A stretch of 64,000 nucleotides of DNA from JABSSA01 sp039960995 (GTDB taxonomy: Bacteria; Pseudomonadota; Alphaproteobacteria; Rhodobacterales; Rhodobacteraceae), in assembly GCA_039960995.1 (NCBI GenBank), contig JBDVKF010000076.1, positions 124,001-188,000 on the forward strand, given 5' to 3'. The translations under genes were made by a program, and so were the position numbers. Shown one piece after another: positions 8,039 through 17,311 of the stretch (within the stretch, counting starts at the first letter, position 1; the number at the start of each line of letters is the position of its first letter). Under the pieces are notes generated by a model. That model was not told the DNA's origin. It did no database searches and worked only from the letters and a program-made list of their open reading frames with translations.

Positions 8039-9304
8039 ATGCAGAACCAGGCCAAAAATTTGATCAACAAGCTGGGGATCGATGCCCGGTTGTTGGGAAT
8101 GATCGGAGCATTGATCGTCTTATGGATCGCATTCGATCTCTTTACAGGCGGGCGGTTCCTGACCCCGCGCAACTTGTTTAACCTATCCGTTCAGACCGCT
8201 TCTGTTGCGGTTATGGCGACAGGCATGGTGTTTGTCATCGTCACCCGCAATATCGACCTTTCCGTTGGTTCGATGTTGGGCTTTATCGGGATGACAGTCG
8301 CCGCACTGCAAGTGCAATGGCTTCCGGAAATGGTTGGGCTAGGGCATTGGTCTATTTGGATTATCGCAGTGGCCGCCGCCATTTTCATGGGGTCGATCCT
8401 TGGCGCGTTTCAGGGGTGGGTGGTCGGATACCTGACAGTTCCGTCCTTCATCGTGACACTGGGTGGTTTGCTGGTTTATCGCGGCGCGATGTGGTGGGTG
8501 ACCAAAGGTCAAACACAAGCGCCGCTTGATCCCACATTCAGATTGTTGGGTGGCGGCGCAGACGGTACGTTGGGGGAAACCATATCTTGGGCTTTTGGCA
8601 TACTGGCGGCGGTCATTTCCGTTGTTTTGATCCTTCTCAGTCGTCGACGCAAATCCAGCCACGGCTTTGTCGTCAAACCATTCTGGGCCGAAGCCATTTT
8701 GATGGGGCTCGCGGGTGGTTTGGTGATCTGTTTTGTTTGGGTCATGAACAGCTATCCAATCGCCAAGGGCGCTTTACCTCGTATCGCTGAGGCGCGCGGC
8801 GTCGAAGTCGTCGAAGGGCTAACGCTTTACCACGGGGTCGCGATCCCGGTTGTGATCCTTTTGATTGTCACCGTGTTAATGACCATCGTTTCGCAACGCA
8901 CCCGCTTTGGACGATACATCTATGCGACAGGGGGCAATCCCGAAGCCGCAGAATTGTCCGGCATCAATACGCGCCTATTAACCGTTAAGGTTTTTGCGTT
9001 GATGGGGGCATTGACCGGGCTGTCAGCTGTGATTGCATCGGCCCGCTTGGGGGCAGTGGATGTGGGCCTCGGGACGTTAGACGAATTGCGCGTTATCGCC
9101 GCTGCCGTGATCGGCGGCACCGCATTGGCCGGTGGGTTCGGAACCATTTATGGTGCCGTGATCGGAGCCGTCATCATGCAGTCTTTGCAATCTGGGATGG
9201 CGTCTGTTGGTGTCGATGCACCGCTTCAATCCATTGTCGTTGGTGTGGTCTTGGTCTTCGCCGTCTGGGTCGACATCGTATATCGCCGCCGCGCAGGCGT
9301 GTAG
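8039..9304 (+). CDS. xylH: D-xylose ABC transporter permease
   Basis: 421 residues, hydrophobic throughout with roughly 10-12 membrane spans. BPD_transp_2 family (PF02653) with RNLFNLSVQTASVAVMATGMVFVIVTRNIDLSVGS near the N-terminus and the conserved EAAELSGIN cytoplasmic coupling segment and LGTLDELRVIAAAVIGGTALAGG loop toward the C-terminus. It forms the membrane channel for xylose with XylG. ATG 8039 has a GAGGGG ribosome site at 8025-8030; a TTG two codons upstream is less likely. 12 bp separate it from xylG. Confidence 0.95.
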   Translation: MQNQAKNLINKLGIDARLLGMIGALIVLWIAFDLFTGGRFLTPRNLFNLSVQTASVAVMATGMVFVIVTRNIDLSVGSMLGFIGMTVAALQVQWLPEMVGLGHWSIWIIAVAAAIFMGSILGAFQGWVVGYLTVPSFIVTLGGLLVYRGAMWWVTKGQTQAPLDPTFRLLGGGADGTLGETISWAFGILAAVISVVLILLSRRRKSSHGFVVKPFWAEAILMGLAGGLVICFVWVMNSYPIAKGALPRIAEARGVEVVEGLTLYHGVAIPVVILLIVTVLMTIVSQRTRFGRYIYATGGNPEAAELSGINTRLLTVKVFALMGALTGLSAVIASARLGAVDVGLGTLDELRVIAAAVIGGTALAGGFGTIYGAVIGAVIMQSLQSGMASVGVDAPLQSIVVGVVLVFAVWVDIVYRRRAGV

Positions 9305-9316
9305 GGGAGAAACAAC

Positions 9317-10069
9317 ATGAACACGCAAACACCTCTTGTTGAGATGAAGGATATTTCCATCAGCTTTGGTGGTATCCGCGCAGTGGACAGCGTTTCAGTT
9401 GATTTGATGCCGGGCGAAGTTGTCGGCCTTCTTGGCCACAACGGTGCGGGTAAATCTACGCTGATCAAAATCCTGTCTGGGGCGTATCAGATGGACAGCG
9501 GCGAAATTCGCATCAATGGCGAAAAGGCCGACATTCAAAACCCACGGGACGCGCGCACCTATAACATCGAGACGATCTATCAGACACTTGCTTTGGCGGA
9601 TAACCTAGACGCTGCATCCAATTTGTTTTTGGGCCGCGAATTGGTGACTGGAGCCGGTTTCGTCGACGATGACGCGATGGAGGCTGAAACGCGCAAGATC
9701 ATGGCGCGACTGAACCCAAACTTTAAAAAGTTCGCGGAACCGGTCAGTGCATTGTCGGGTGGTCAAAGGCAGTCTGTTGCCATTGCGCGCGCCGTTTATT
9801 TTGATGCGCGCATATTGATTATGGACGAACCGACGGCTGCGTTGGGCCCGCATGAAACTCAAATGGTGTCTGAGCTTATCCAACAACTGAAGGCGGAGGG
9901 CATTGGAATTTTCCTGATCAGTCACGATATCCATGATGTTATGGAATTATGTGACCGGGCCAGTGTCATGAAAAACGGGCAATTGGTCGGAACGGTTGAC
10001 GTTGCTGACGTTACAGACGATGACCTGCTGAGTATGATCATTCTAGGCAAGAAACCGGGCGACTTGTAA
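9317..10069 (+). CDS. xylG: Sugar ABC transporter ATP-binding protein, single nucleotide-binding domain
   Basis: 250 residues with one complete ABC cassette: Walker A GHNGAGKST (residues 40-48), signature LSGGQ, Walker B ILIMDEP and the switch SHD. E. coli XylG is a roughly 500-residue tandem of two cassettes, so this is the half-size form and would need to dimerise to drive XylH. GGGGAG ribosome site just upstream. The stop overlaps the glk start (TAATG). Confidence 0.92.
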   Translation: MNTQTPLVEMKDISISFGGIRAVDSVSVDLMPGEVVGLLGHNGAGKSTLIKILSGAYQMDSGEIRINGEKADIQNPRDARTYNIETIYQTLALADNLDAASNLFLGRELVTGAGFVDDDAMEAETRKIMARLNPNFKKFAEPVSALSGGQRQSVAIARAVYFDARILIMDEPTAALGPHETQMVSELIQQLKAEGIGIFLISHDIHDVMELCDRASVMKNGQLVGTVDVADVTDDDLLSMIILGKKPGDL

Positions 10070-10998
10070 TGAATCAGACTAACGGCGCAGAGCCGTTTGG
10101 GCTTGTGGCTGATGTTGGGGGCACCAACACGCGTTTGGCGCGTGTGGGGGCGTGTGGTGTTTTAAAAGACAGCGTGACCAGCCGTCCTAACAAAGACGTT
10201 GGTTGTTTCGATGAGTTGGTGTGCAGTTACCTTAAGGATGCGCCGCATCCGAAAGAGATTGTGATTGCGGTCGCTGGTCCTGTGGATGGCAAGAAAGCGC
10301 GTCTGACAAATCGCAATTGGGATTTTGATGCTGATCGTTTGGGATCCAAATTGGGAGCAAATCGGGTCAAGTTGATAAACGATCTTGAAGCCCTTGCAAA
10401 AGCCGTTCCAACCATCGCGTCAGATGCTGTCGAACCGTTGCACGCAGGTGCACAATTGGGGCAGCCGGGGCAAGCATTGGTTGTCGGGTTAGGAACAGGT
10501 TTTAACGTCGCCGCAGTTGATACGTCAAGCGGGGCAACATTTTCCGCCGAGCTGGGTCACGCCAGTTTGCCGGCCCCTGTCTTGGCCTATTTGGAACAGC
10601 ATGTGACAGATACGTCATCCTTCGAAAGCGTCGAAAATCTGTTTTCGGGCGTCGGCCTTTTGAACCTTGGGCGTGTCATGGGGATTAACGCAGAAAGCGC
10701 CAAAGAGATTGCCCAAAGCGACGACCCAAAAGCGAAAAACGCCTTGGATATCGTGACCGTCGCATTTGGGCTTATGGTGCGCGAAATCGCTTATATGTAT
10801 TTCCCGCGCGCAGGTATTTTCTTCAACGGCTCTATGGCGCGAACATTACTTGCCCCTGACCGGCGTGACAGAGTGTTGGAGCCATTGCGTTTAGATCAGA
10901 ATTTCGACGGGCAATTCGCACGATTGCCAGCCTATCTGATCGTGTCGGACAGTGTCGCGTTAGGGGGCTGCGCCGCGCATTTGCTCGGTGAGTCCTGA
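10069..10998 (+). CDS. glk: Glucokinase
   Basis: 309-residue Glk-type hexokinase (PF02685), ATP-dependent phosphorylation of glucose to glucose 6-phosphate. The N-terminal phosphate loop DVGGTNTRLA, the LINDLEALA catalytic-Asp segment, VGLGTGFNVA and SAELGHASLP are present. It is the last gene of the xylF-xylH-xylG operon with a 1-bp overlap to xylG. Its presence suggests that the importer also brings in glucose or that pentose and hexose use are co-regulated. It converges on the aldehyde dehydrogenase gene with an 11-bp gap and no obvious terminator. Confidence 0.93.
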   Translation: MNQTNGAEPFGLVADVGGTNTRLARVGACGVLKDSVTSRPNKDVGCFDELVCSYLKDAPHPKEIVIAVAGPVDGKKARLTNRNWDFDADRLGSKLGANRVKLINDLEALAKAVPTIASDAVEPLHAGAQLGQPGQALVVGLGTGFNVAAVDTSSGATFSAELGHASLPAPVLAYLEQHVTDTSSFESVENLFSGVGLLNLGRVMGINAESAKEIAQSDDPKAKNALDIVTVAFGLMVREIAYMYFPRAGIFFNGSMARTLLAPDRRDRVLEPLRLDQNFDGQFARLPAYLIVSDSVALGGCAAHLLGES

Positions 10999-11009
10999 GA
11001 CGGAGTATA

Positions 11010-12533
11010 TCAAGAGGACTGTGTTCCCATTCGTGAAATGGCATGTGCGCTTGTCGCGAACCCGACCATTTTCTGCTCCATGTAAAAATCAAAACTCCAA
11101 TCACCACCGTCGCGACCAATTCCAGATGATTTCATTCCGCCGAACGGGGCAGGTAGATGGCGAACGTTCTCTGAGTTGACCCAGATCATGCCCGCATCAA
11201 GCGCATTGGTGACCCGTAAGGCCCGCGTCAGGTCATTGGTCCAAACATATCCCGTCAGCCCGTAATCGGTATCATTCGCAATCTCGATTGCTTCTTGTTC
11301 CGTCGAAAACCGAATGGATGTCAGGACGGGCCCAAAAATCTCGTCACGTGCAATCGACATATCGTTCGTCGCTTGAGTGAATAATGCAGGTGAGATGCAA
11401 AGCGCGTCATCTGCCCCAACAGGAACACCGCCCGTTGTCAAAATCGCCCCGGCCCTTTGACCGGCTTTGATATAGGACATGACCTTTTTGAAATGCGTCG
11501 CGTGAATAAGCGGGCCAACTTCCGTCGTGGGATCCAAAGGGTGACCCACCTTGATCGACGCTGCGCGTTCCGCAAGGCGCGTTTCAAATTCATCTGCAAT
11601 ACTGTCTTGGACAAGCAATCGCGATGACGACGTACATCGCTGACCGTTCAAAGCATATATGCTGAGCAGCGCCGCATCCAAGGCGCGGTCCATGTCACCG
11701 TCCTCAAAAACCAGAATGGGGTTTTTGCCACCCAACTCGAAATGCACTCGTTTCAAAGTCGGCGCGCCTTGGGCCATGATCGCGCTGCCGGTTGCGCCTT
11801 CTCCGACAAATGCGATTGCGCGAATGTCCCGGTTTTGGGTCAACGCGCAACCGGCCTCTTCGCCCATTCCGTTGACAAGGTTCAGGACACCGGGTGGAAG
11901 ACCGCAGTCGATACAGATGTCCATCAATAACCGCGCTGTCACGGGCGCGAACTCGGCCGGTTTCAAAACAACGGTACAGCCAGCGGCCAAAGCGGGTGCT
12001 ATTTTCCACGTGGCCAGCATGAACGGTGTGTTCCAAGGCGTGATGATGCCAACAGGTCCAATGGGCACGCGTGTCGTGATGTTCATCAATTTTGAAGAGG
12101 GGAGAAATTGCCCATCATTTGCGGCGGGCACCTTGTCGGCAAAGAACCGGAAATTTGCGGAACTGCGTTCTGCCGTGTTGGCGACAAAGCGTAAGGGTTG
12201 ACCAGTATCCCAAGCTTCTAACAACCCAATTTCTTCAGCGCGCTCATTAATCGCATCAGCAATTGCATGTAAGATATGTTTGCGTTTTTCGGCGGGCATG
12301 TCTCGCCACTTCGGAAAGGCAAGTTTGGCGGCGGTCGCTGCCATTGCAACGTCCTTAGCATCTGAACGCGGGGCGGTTGCTATCCGGCTGTGATTGATTG
12401 GTGAATGCACATCGAACCAATTTTCCGATCGCGCCGGGACGTCTTGGCCATTAATGTGGTTCAGAACAGGCCTATGCGAATACTGTTCCAAAAGTGGAGC
12501 CAGCTTCTTTAGGTTGGCCTCGAGCTTTGACAT
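11010..12533 (-). CDS. NAD(P)-dependent aldehyde dehydrogenase
   Basis: 507-residue ALDH superfamily enzyme that oxidises an aldehyde to its acid. The catalytic Cys is in GQRCTSSSRLLV and the general-base Glu in FELGGKNPILVF. The cofactor segment is PWNTPFMLATWKIAPALAAG. The C-terminal motif PFGGMKSSGIGRDGGDWSFDF resembles the semialdehyde dehydrogenase branch (HpaE/XylG-type muconic semialdehyde, betaine aldehyde), but the substrate cannot be assigned. ATG 12533 has AAGGA seven bases upstream; an ATG two codons earlier is too close to it. Divergent from the peptide importer. Confidence 0.9.
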   Translation of the reverse strand: MSKLEANLKKLAPLLEQYSHRPVLNHINGQDVPARSENWFDVHSPINHSRIATAPRSDAKDVAMAATAAKLAFPKWRDMPAEKRKHILHAIADAINERAEEIGLLEAWDTGQPLRFVANTAERSSANFRFFADKVPAANDGQFLPSSKLMNITTRVPIGPVGIITPWNTPFMLATWKIAPALAAGCTVVLKPAEFAPVTARLLMDICIDCGLPPGVLNLVNGMGEEAGCALTQNRDIRAIAFVGEGATGSAIMAQGAPTLKRVHFELGGKNPILVFEDGDMDRALDAALLSIYALNGQRCTSSSRLLVQDSIADEFETRLAERAASIKVGHPLDPTTEVGPLIHATHFKKVMSYIKAGQRAGAILTTGGVPVGADDALCISPALFTQATNDMSIARDEIFGPVLTSIRFSTEQEAIEIANDTDYGLTGYVWTNDLTRALRVTNALDAGMIWVNSENVRHLPAPFGGMKSSGIGRDGGDWSFDFYMEQKMVGFATSAHAISRMGTQSS

Positions 12534-12838
12534 GATCATGTCCTTCAAAACAGGAATTCCGCCTAATCCTTGTGCAATGCGAATTTCGAATGTGAAAGCG
12601 TGAAATTGTATGCCTTGGATTGTATCGATTTTGGCATACTGGCGATGATGACAGCCCTTTTTCTCTGAGCTAGTACCCAATCTGCCAAGCCTATTTATAG
12701 CGTGGCGGAATCTGAATTGATCGGGCGTAATTTGGCCGATTTCGACCCTCCAAAAGATCACGATATGAAACTAAAGCTTGCATTTTGCCTTACTTATACG
12801 TGTGCTGGTTGCATCATTCATTTTAGGGGAGTTCACTC
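12534..12838. other. Divergent intergenic region, ALDH / peptide importer
   Basis: 305 bp without a convincing gene. It contains a 7-bp inverted repeat GTATGCC (12608-12614) and GGCATAC (12633-12639) separated by 18 bp, which could be a regulator site. No convincing sigma-70 promoter pair is visible. Confidence 0.4.
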
Positions 12839-14464
12839 ATGAAGATGCGCAACGTATTCACACTTTCGGCGGCGACAGTGTTGTTAGGGGCTGTGGCTTT
12901 TGCTGATGTACATCCTGAAACCGGCGAAACCTTGGCCGAGGATCAAACATTTACGTATCGCATGTCCGATGGTCTAAAGACGCTCGATCCGCAACTGAAT
13001 GAAGAAACCATCGGGTTTCACATCATTCGTCAGTTGTTTGAAGGACTGCTGAACCAAGATGAAGACGGCAGTCTGATCCCAGGTGTCGCTGAAACTTGGG
13101 AAGCGTCCAACGGCAACAAAACGTGGACATTCAAGCTGCGTGAAGATGCAAAATGGTCAGATGGCAGTTCGGTAACGGCGGGCGATTTTGTCTATGCGTG
13201 GCAGCGCGCAACGGACCCGGTAACTGCGTCACCTTATGCTTGGTATTTGGAAATCACATCGATCGTGAATGCAGGTGCGATTTTAGCAGGCGACATGACA
13301 CCCGACAAATTGGGTGTATCTGCGCCGGATGATCGCACGCTTGTTGTTAATCTCGAAGCGCCGTTGCCCTATTTCCCAGCGATGACGACCTATGCCACGC
13401 TATTCCCCGCGCATAAAGCGTCCATCGATGCCCATGGAGAGGCGTGGACAAGGGTCGGCAATATCGTCTCGAACGGGGCCTATACACTTGCCAGCCGCAG
13501 CGTCGGCGAAAAGATCGAGATGGTGAAATCCGACACGTATTGGGATAGCGACAACGTTATCATCACCGATATTACGGGCCTGGTCATCAATGACCCCAAC
13601 CAAGCATTGACGCGTTGGAAGGCAGGCGAATTGGATTACATGGATGACCTGCCGCCCGGTCAATTCCCAACGCTTCAGAAAGATCATCCGGGCGAAGCGT
13701 TCAGCACACCACGCCTGTGTTCCTATTACTATGCGTTCAATCAGACCGAGACAGGCAACCCAGCGCTGAAAGACCCGAATGTGCGTCGCGCTTTGAGTTA
13801 TGCAATTGATCGCAACGTGATCGTTGATCAGGTATTGAAAGGCGGGCAAACGGCGGCGTTCAACTTTGCCCATTACGCGACGGCTGGCTTTGAAATGCCA
13901 CCGATTGAATATGCGGATCTAAGTCAACAGCAACGCGATGAAATCGCAAAAGAGCTTTTGGCCGAAGCTGGGTTTGGCAAGGACGGCGCGCCTTTAAACC
14001 TCAAGCTGATCTACAACACCTCAGAATCCCACAAGGCGATTGCGACAGTCGTAACCCAGATGTGGAAGCAAAAGTTGGGTGTTGAAACGACGCTCGCGAA
14101 TTATGAATGGAAGACCTACATTGATATTCGCGGTGCTCAAGAATTCGATGTCGCACGGTCCGCATGGTGTGGAGACTACAACGAGGCGTCAACCTTCCTT
14201 GATCTGGTGACAACAACACACGGATCAAATGACGGAAAATACTCGAATCCCGAAGTTGATACCTTGATGGCGGCGTCAAAAACAGCTGACGACCCGCAGC
14301 CGAACTATACAAAAGTCGAGCAAATTTTGGCGAGCGAAATGGGTATCGCGCCGATCTATCACTATGCAAACACGTTCATGTTGCGAGACGGCTATAAGGG
14401 TTGGGCCCAAAACAACGTGGAAAACAACTGGTATGTGCGCGATCAATATCGCGTGTCTAAGTAA
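12839..14464 (+). CDS. Peptide/oligopeptide ABC transporter substrate-binding protein (OppA-like)
   Basis: 541-residue SBP_bac_5 family protein (PF00496). A signal peptide (MKMRNVFTLSAATVLLGAVAFA) is followed by family motifs MSDGLKTLDPQLNEET, LFEGLLNQDEDGSLIPGVAETWE, YTFKLR-like WTFKLREDAKWSDG, VRRALSYAIDRN and the C-terminal LMAASKTADDPQPNYTKVEQIL. It binds peptides or a similar ligand in the periplasm. GGGGAG ribosome site seven bases upstream. First gene of a five-gene importer operon, with a stem-loop directly after it. Confidence 0.93.
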   Translation: MKMRNVFTLSAATVLLGAVAFADVHPETGETLAEDQTFTYRMSDGLKTLDPQLNEETIGFHIIRQLFEGLLNQDEDGSLIPGVAETWEASNGNKTWTFKLREDAKWSDGSSVTAGDFVYAWQRATDPVTASPYAWYLEITSIVNAGAILAGDMTPDKLGVSAPDDRTLVVNLEAPLPYFPAMTTYATLFPAHKASIDAHGEAWTRVGNIVSNGAYTLASRSVGEKIEMVKSDTYWDSDNVIITDITGLVINDPNQALTRWKAGELDYMDDLPPGQFPTLQKDHPGEAFSTPRLCSYYYAFNQTETGNPALKDPNVRRALSYAIDRNVIVDQVLKGGQTAAFNFAHYATAGFEMPPIEYADLSQQQRDEIAKELLAEAGFGKDGAPLNLKLIYNTSESHKAIATVVTQMWKQKLGVETTLANYEWKTYIDIRGAQEFDVARSAWCGDYNEASTFLDLVTTTHGSNDGKYSNPEVDTLMAASKTADDPQPNYTKVEQILASEMGIAPIYHYANTFMLRDGYKGWAQNNVENNWYVRDQYRVSK

Positions 14465-14470
14465 CTATTT

Positions 14471-14495
14471 GGGTGCGGAGCTCGTTTTCGCACCC
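14471..14495 (+). terminator. Stem-loop after the oppA-like gene
   Basis: 7-bp perfect stem GGGTGCG (14471-14477) and CGCACCC (14489-14495), 11-base loop, then TTAAT. It is weak as a terminator and more likely a partial attenuator between the binding-protein gene and the permease genes. Confidence 0.6.
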
Positions 14496-14510
14496 TTAAT
14501 CACCTAAGAT

Positions 14511-15434
14511 ATGATTGCTTATTCCCTCCGTCGGCTTCTGATTGCGATTCCAACGCTTCTTGCGTTGATCGTGATATCGTTTGCTTTGATGTACGTCGCG
14601 CCAGGTACGCCGTTCACAACAGAACGCGGATTGCCGCCCGAGGTCATGGCAAATCTTGAAGCAAAATACGGGCTGGACGACCCGTTCCTATTGCAACTTT
14701 GGCGCTATATTGTTGGGATCGTCACGCAATTCGATTTTGGGCCCTCGTATTTCTACAAAGACCAAACCGTAAGCGACATCATCGTTCAGGGATTTCCGGT
14801 TACGCTAACCTATGGCATTTGGTCGTTCGTTTTTGCCATGAGCGCGGGCATGAGCTTGGGGTTGGCCGCAGCGATTTATCAAAATACGTGGTTGGATTAC
14901 CTAGCCATAGGTGTATCGATTGGTGCGCAAGTGCTGCCGAATTTCGTCATGGCACCGATCTTGGTTCTGATATTCACGCTTTGGCTGGGGTGGTTGCCGG
15001 GTGGTGGATGGAACGGGGGGCAGTGGCAGAACGTGATCATGCCCGTGATTGCATTGTCCACGTCTTTCATGGCCTCGATTGCACGTCTGACCCGGTCTTC
15101 GATGTTGGAGGTGTTGAATTCAAATTTCATCCGCACGGCAAAATCGAAAGGCTTGCCAGCCTACGTTTTGATTTTTCGCCATGCCTTAAAGCCGGCGATG
15201 TTGCCTGTCATCAGCTATTTGGGGCCGACCTTTGTAGGAATGATCACCGGGTCAGTTGTGATCGACGTGATATTTTCGACCGGAGGCATCGGTCAGTTTA
15301 TGGTCAATGCAGCGTTTAACCGGGACTATCCCGTTATTATGGCTATCACGGTTTTGACCGGGGCATTGACGATCTTGTTTTCGCTGTTGGCGGATATTGC
15401 ATACGCATGGATCGATCCAAAGATTAGGTATTGA
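14511..15434 (+). CDS. Peptide ABC transporter permease (OppB/DppB-like)
   Basis: 307 residues, about six membrane spans, BPD_transp_1 family with the OppB N-terminal domain (MIAYSLRRLLIAIPTLLALIV). The EAA coupling loop is ARLTRSSMLEVLNSNFIRTAKSKGLP, and the C-terminal LLADIAYAWIDPKIRY is typical of OppB/DppB. Pairs with the OppC-like protein encoded immediately downstream. Confidence 0.93.
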   Translation: MIAYSLRRLLIAIPTLLALIVISFALMYVAPGTPFTTERGLPPEVMANLEAKYGLDDPFLLQLWRYIVGIVTQFDFGPSYFYKDQTVSDIIVQGFPVTLTYGIWSFVFAMSAGMSLGLAAAIYQNTWLDYLAIGVSIGAQVLPNFVMAPILVLIFTLWLGWLPGGGWNGGQWQNVIMPVIALSTSFMASIARLTRSSMLEVLNSNFIRTAKSKGLPAYVLIFRHALKPAMLPVISYLGPTFVGMITGSVVIDVIFSTGGIGQFMVNAAFNRDYPVIMAITVLTGALTILFSLLADIAYAWIDPKIRY

Positions 15435-15437
15435 TTG

Positions 15438-16352
15438 ATGAGCATCCTAATCAATAAATCCGCAACTTCTACGCTTGCCGAAATCAAAGGGCGTTCCCTT
15501 TGGGGGGATGCGCGTATTCGGTTCCTGAAAAACAAAGCTGCGCTGACATCGTTGATCGTTTTGGTCTTGATTGCAATGTTTGCCGCTTTCGGGGGGCAAT
15601 TTGCGGCGTTTTCGAACGAAGAAATCAATTGGGGTGTGATTGGCAATGTTCAGACGGCAGGGCGTCCGTCTTTCGAAAGCGGACATTACTTTGGCGCAGA
15701 TCAGCTGGGGCGTGATTTGTTCGCTCGAACGGTTCAAGGAACCCAAGTGTCGTTGATGGTGGGGCTGGTCGGCGCGGGTGTCGCTGTATTGGTGGGCACG
15801 CTTTACGGGGCCACGGCCGGATATTTAGGGGGGCGCGTCGATGATGTGATGATGCGGATTGTCGATATCCTAATCGCGGTGCCTTACATGTTTGTGTTGA
15901 TCCTAATATTGGTCATGTTTGGGCAGTCTTTGGTCATGCTTTTTGTCAGCATTGGCCTGATCTCATGGCTTGAAATGTCCCGGATCGTCCGCGCGCAAAC
16001 GCTGTCGATAAAGAACAAAGAATTCGTCGAAGCAGCCGTGGCCACAGGCGTGTCTACACCGCGGATCATCCTGCGCCATATCGTGCCGAACCTGTTGGGC
16101 GTCGTTGCGGTTTACGCGACCTTACTTGTGCCCAACATGATCATTTTCGAAAGCTTTGTGTCGTTTCTTGGCTTGGGGGTTCAAGAACCTTCGACCTCTT
16201 GGGGGGCTTTGATTTCTGAGGGCACAGACCAGATGAACTATGGCACCCTGTGGCAGCTTTTGTTCCCACTTTTCTTCTTTGTAACGACGCTGTTTGCTTT
16301 CTTTTTCATTGGTGATGGTCTGCGCGACGCTTTGGATCCGAAGGATCGATAA
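15438..16352 (+). CDS. Peptide ABC transporter permease (OppC/DppC-like)
   Basis: 304 residues. N-terminal OppC segment, then about five or six membrane spans and the EAA loop VRAQTLSIKNKEFVEAAVATG. The C-terminus GDGLRDALDPKDR is diagnostic of OppC/DppC. The ATG at 15438 follows an in-frame TTG at 15435; either lies within 4 bp of the oppB stop. The stop overlaps the next ATG (TAATG). Confidence 0.93.
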   Translation: MSILINKSATSTLAEIKGRSLWGDARIRFLKNKAALTSLIVLVLIAMFAAFGGQFAAFSNEEINWGVIGNVQTAGRPSFESGHYFGADQLGRDLFARTVQGTQVSLMVGLVGAGVAVLVGTLYGATAGYLGGRVDDVMMRIVDILIAVPYMFVLILILVMFGQSLVMLFVSIGLISWLEMSRIVRAQTLSIKNKEFVEAAVATGVSTPRIILRHIVPNLLGVVAVYATLLVPNMIIFESFVSFLGLGVQEPSTSWGALISEGTDQMNYGTLWQLLFPLFFFVTTLFAFFFIGDGLRDALDPKDR

Positions 16353-17311
16353 TGCTGCTTGATGTGAATGACCTTACTGTTTCGTTTGAAACAGACGACG
16401 GGTCGGTGCAGGCCGTAAATGGCGTGTCTTTTGGTCTATCTGCGCGTGAGACGCTGGCCATTGTTGGGGAAAGCGGATCTGGCAAATCACAAACGGCATT
16501 TGCGATTATGGGGCTTTTGGCGCGCAATGGACGCGCGTCCGGATCGGTGAAATTTGATGGTCAGGAATTGATTGGAGCCAGTGATACAGAGATGAATAAG
16601 ATCAGGGCCGAAAAGATCGCGATGATCTTTCAGGACCCAATGACATCTTTAAACCCGTACATGCGCATTTCCAAACAAATGGAAGAAGTGCTGGTGCTGC
16701 ACAAAGGTATTTCCAAAAAGGACGCACGTGCAGAAAGCATCCGTATGTTGGATGCGGTTCGCATCCCAGAAGCGCGCGCGCGGATCACGATGTACCCCCA
16801 CGAATTTTCCGGCGGAATGCGTCAACGTGTGATGATCGCAATTGCTTTGTTATGTGGCCCTAAAATCTTGATAGCTGACGAACCTACGACGGCTTTGGAT
16901 GTCACGGTTCAAGCGCAAATCATGGACGTGTTGGCGGACATTCGGCGTGATTTCGGGACGGGTATCATTCTGATTACACATGACTTGGGCGTCGTCGCTG
17001 GATTCTGTGACAGAACGCAAGTGATGTATGGTGGTAAATTGATGGAGGCCGGAACGACCGCCGATTTATTTGACCAACCAAGCCACCCTTATACCAAAGG
17101 ATTGTTAAGCGCTGTCCCACGGCTTGATCGACATGAAGACCATCTGCGGACCATTGCGGGCGATCCTCCGGACATGTCAGATTTGCCGCCGGGCTGTCCG
17201 TTTCAACCGCGCTGTGCGCAACGGTTGGAAATCTGCGCAACACAACAACCTGAATTGATATCTTCTGACAATCGATTGCGTGCATGTCATTTGCCCGAAA
17301 GGCAGCTCTGA
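16352..17311 (+). CDS. Peptide ABC transporter ATP-binding protein (OppD/DppD-like)
   Basis: 319 residues. Walker A GESGSGKSQ, Q-loop IFQDPMTSLNP, signature FSGGMRQRVMIAIAL, Walker B ILIADEPTTALD, and the C-terminal oligopeptide-transporter extension with a Cys-rich CPFQPRCAQRLEIC segment that in this family can hold an iron-sulphur cluster. Walker A ends SQ rather than the usual ST, a tolerated variant. One of two ATPases that power the importer. It overlaps both neighbours by 1-3 bp. Confidence 0.93.
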   Translation: MLLDVNDLTVSFETDDGSVQAVNGVSFGLSARETLAIVGESGSGKSQTAFAIMGLLARNGRASGSVKFDGQELIGASDTEMNKIRAEKIAMIFQDPMTSLNPYMRISKQMEEVLVLHKGISKKDARAESIRMLDAVRIPEARARITMYPHEFSGGMRQRVMIAIALLCGPKILIADEPTTALDVTVQAQIMDVLADIRRDFGTGIILITHDLGVVAGFCDRTQVMYGGKLMEAGTTADLFDQPSHPYTKGLLSAVPRLDRHEDHLRTIAGDPPDMSDLPPGCPFQPRCAQRLEICATQQPELISSDNRLRACHLPERQL

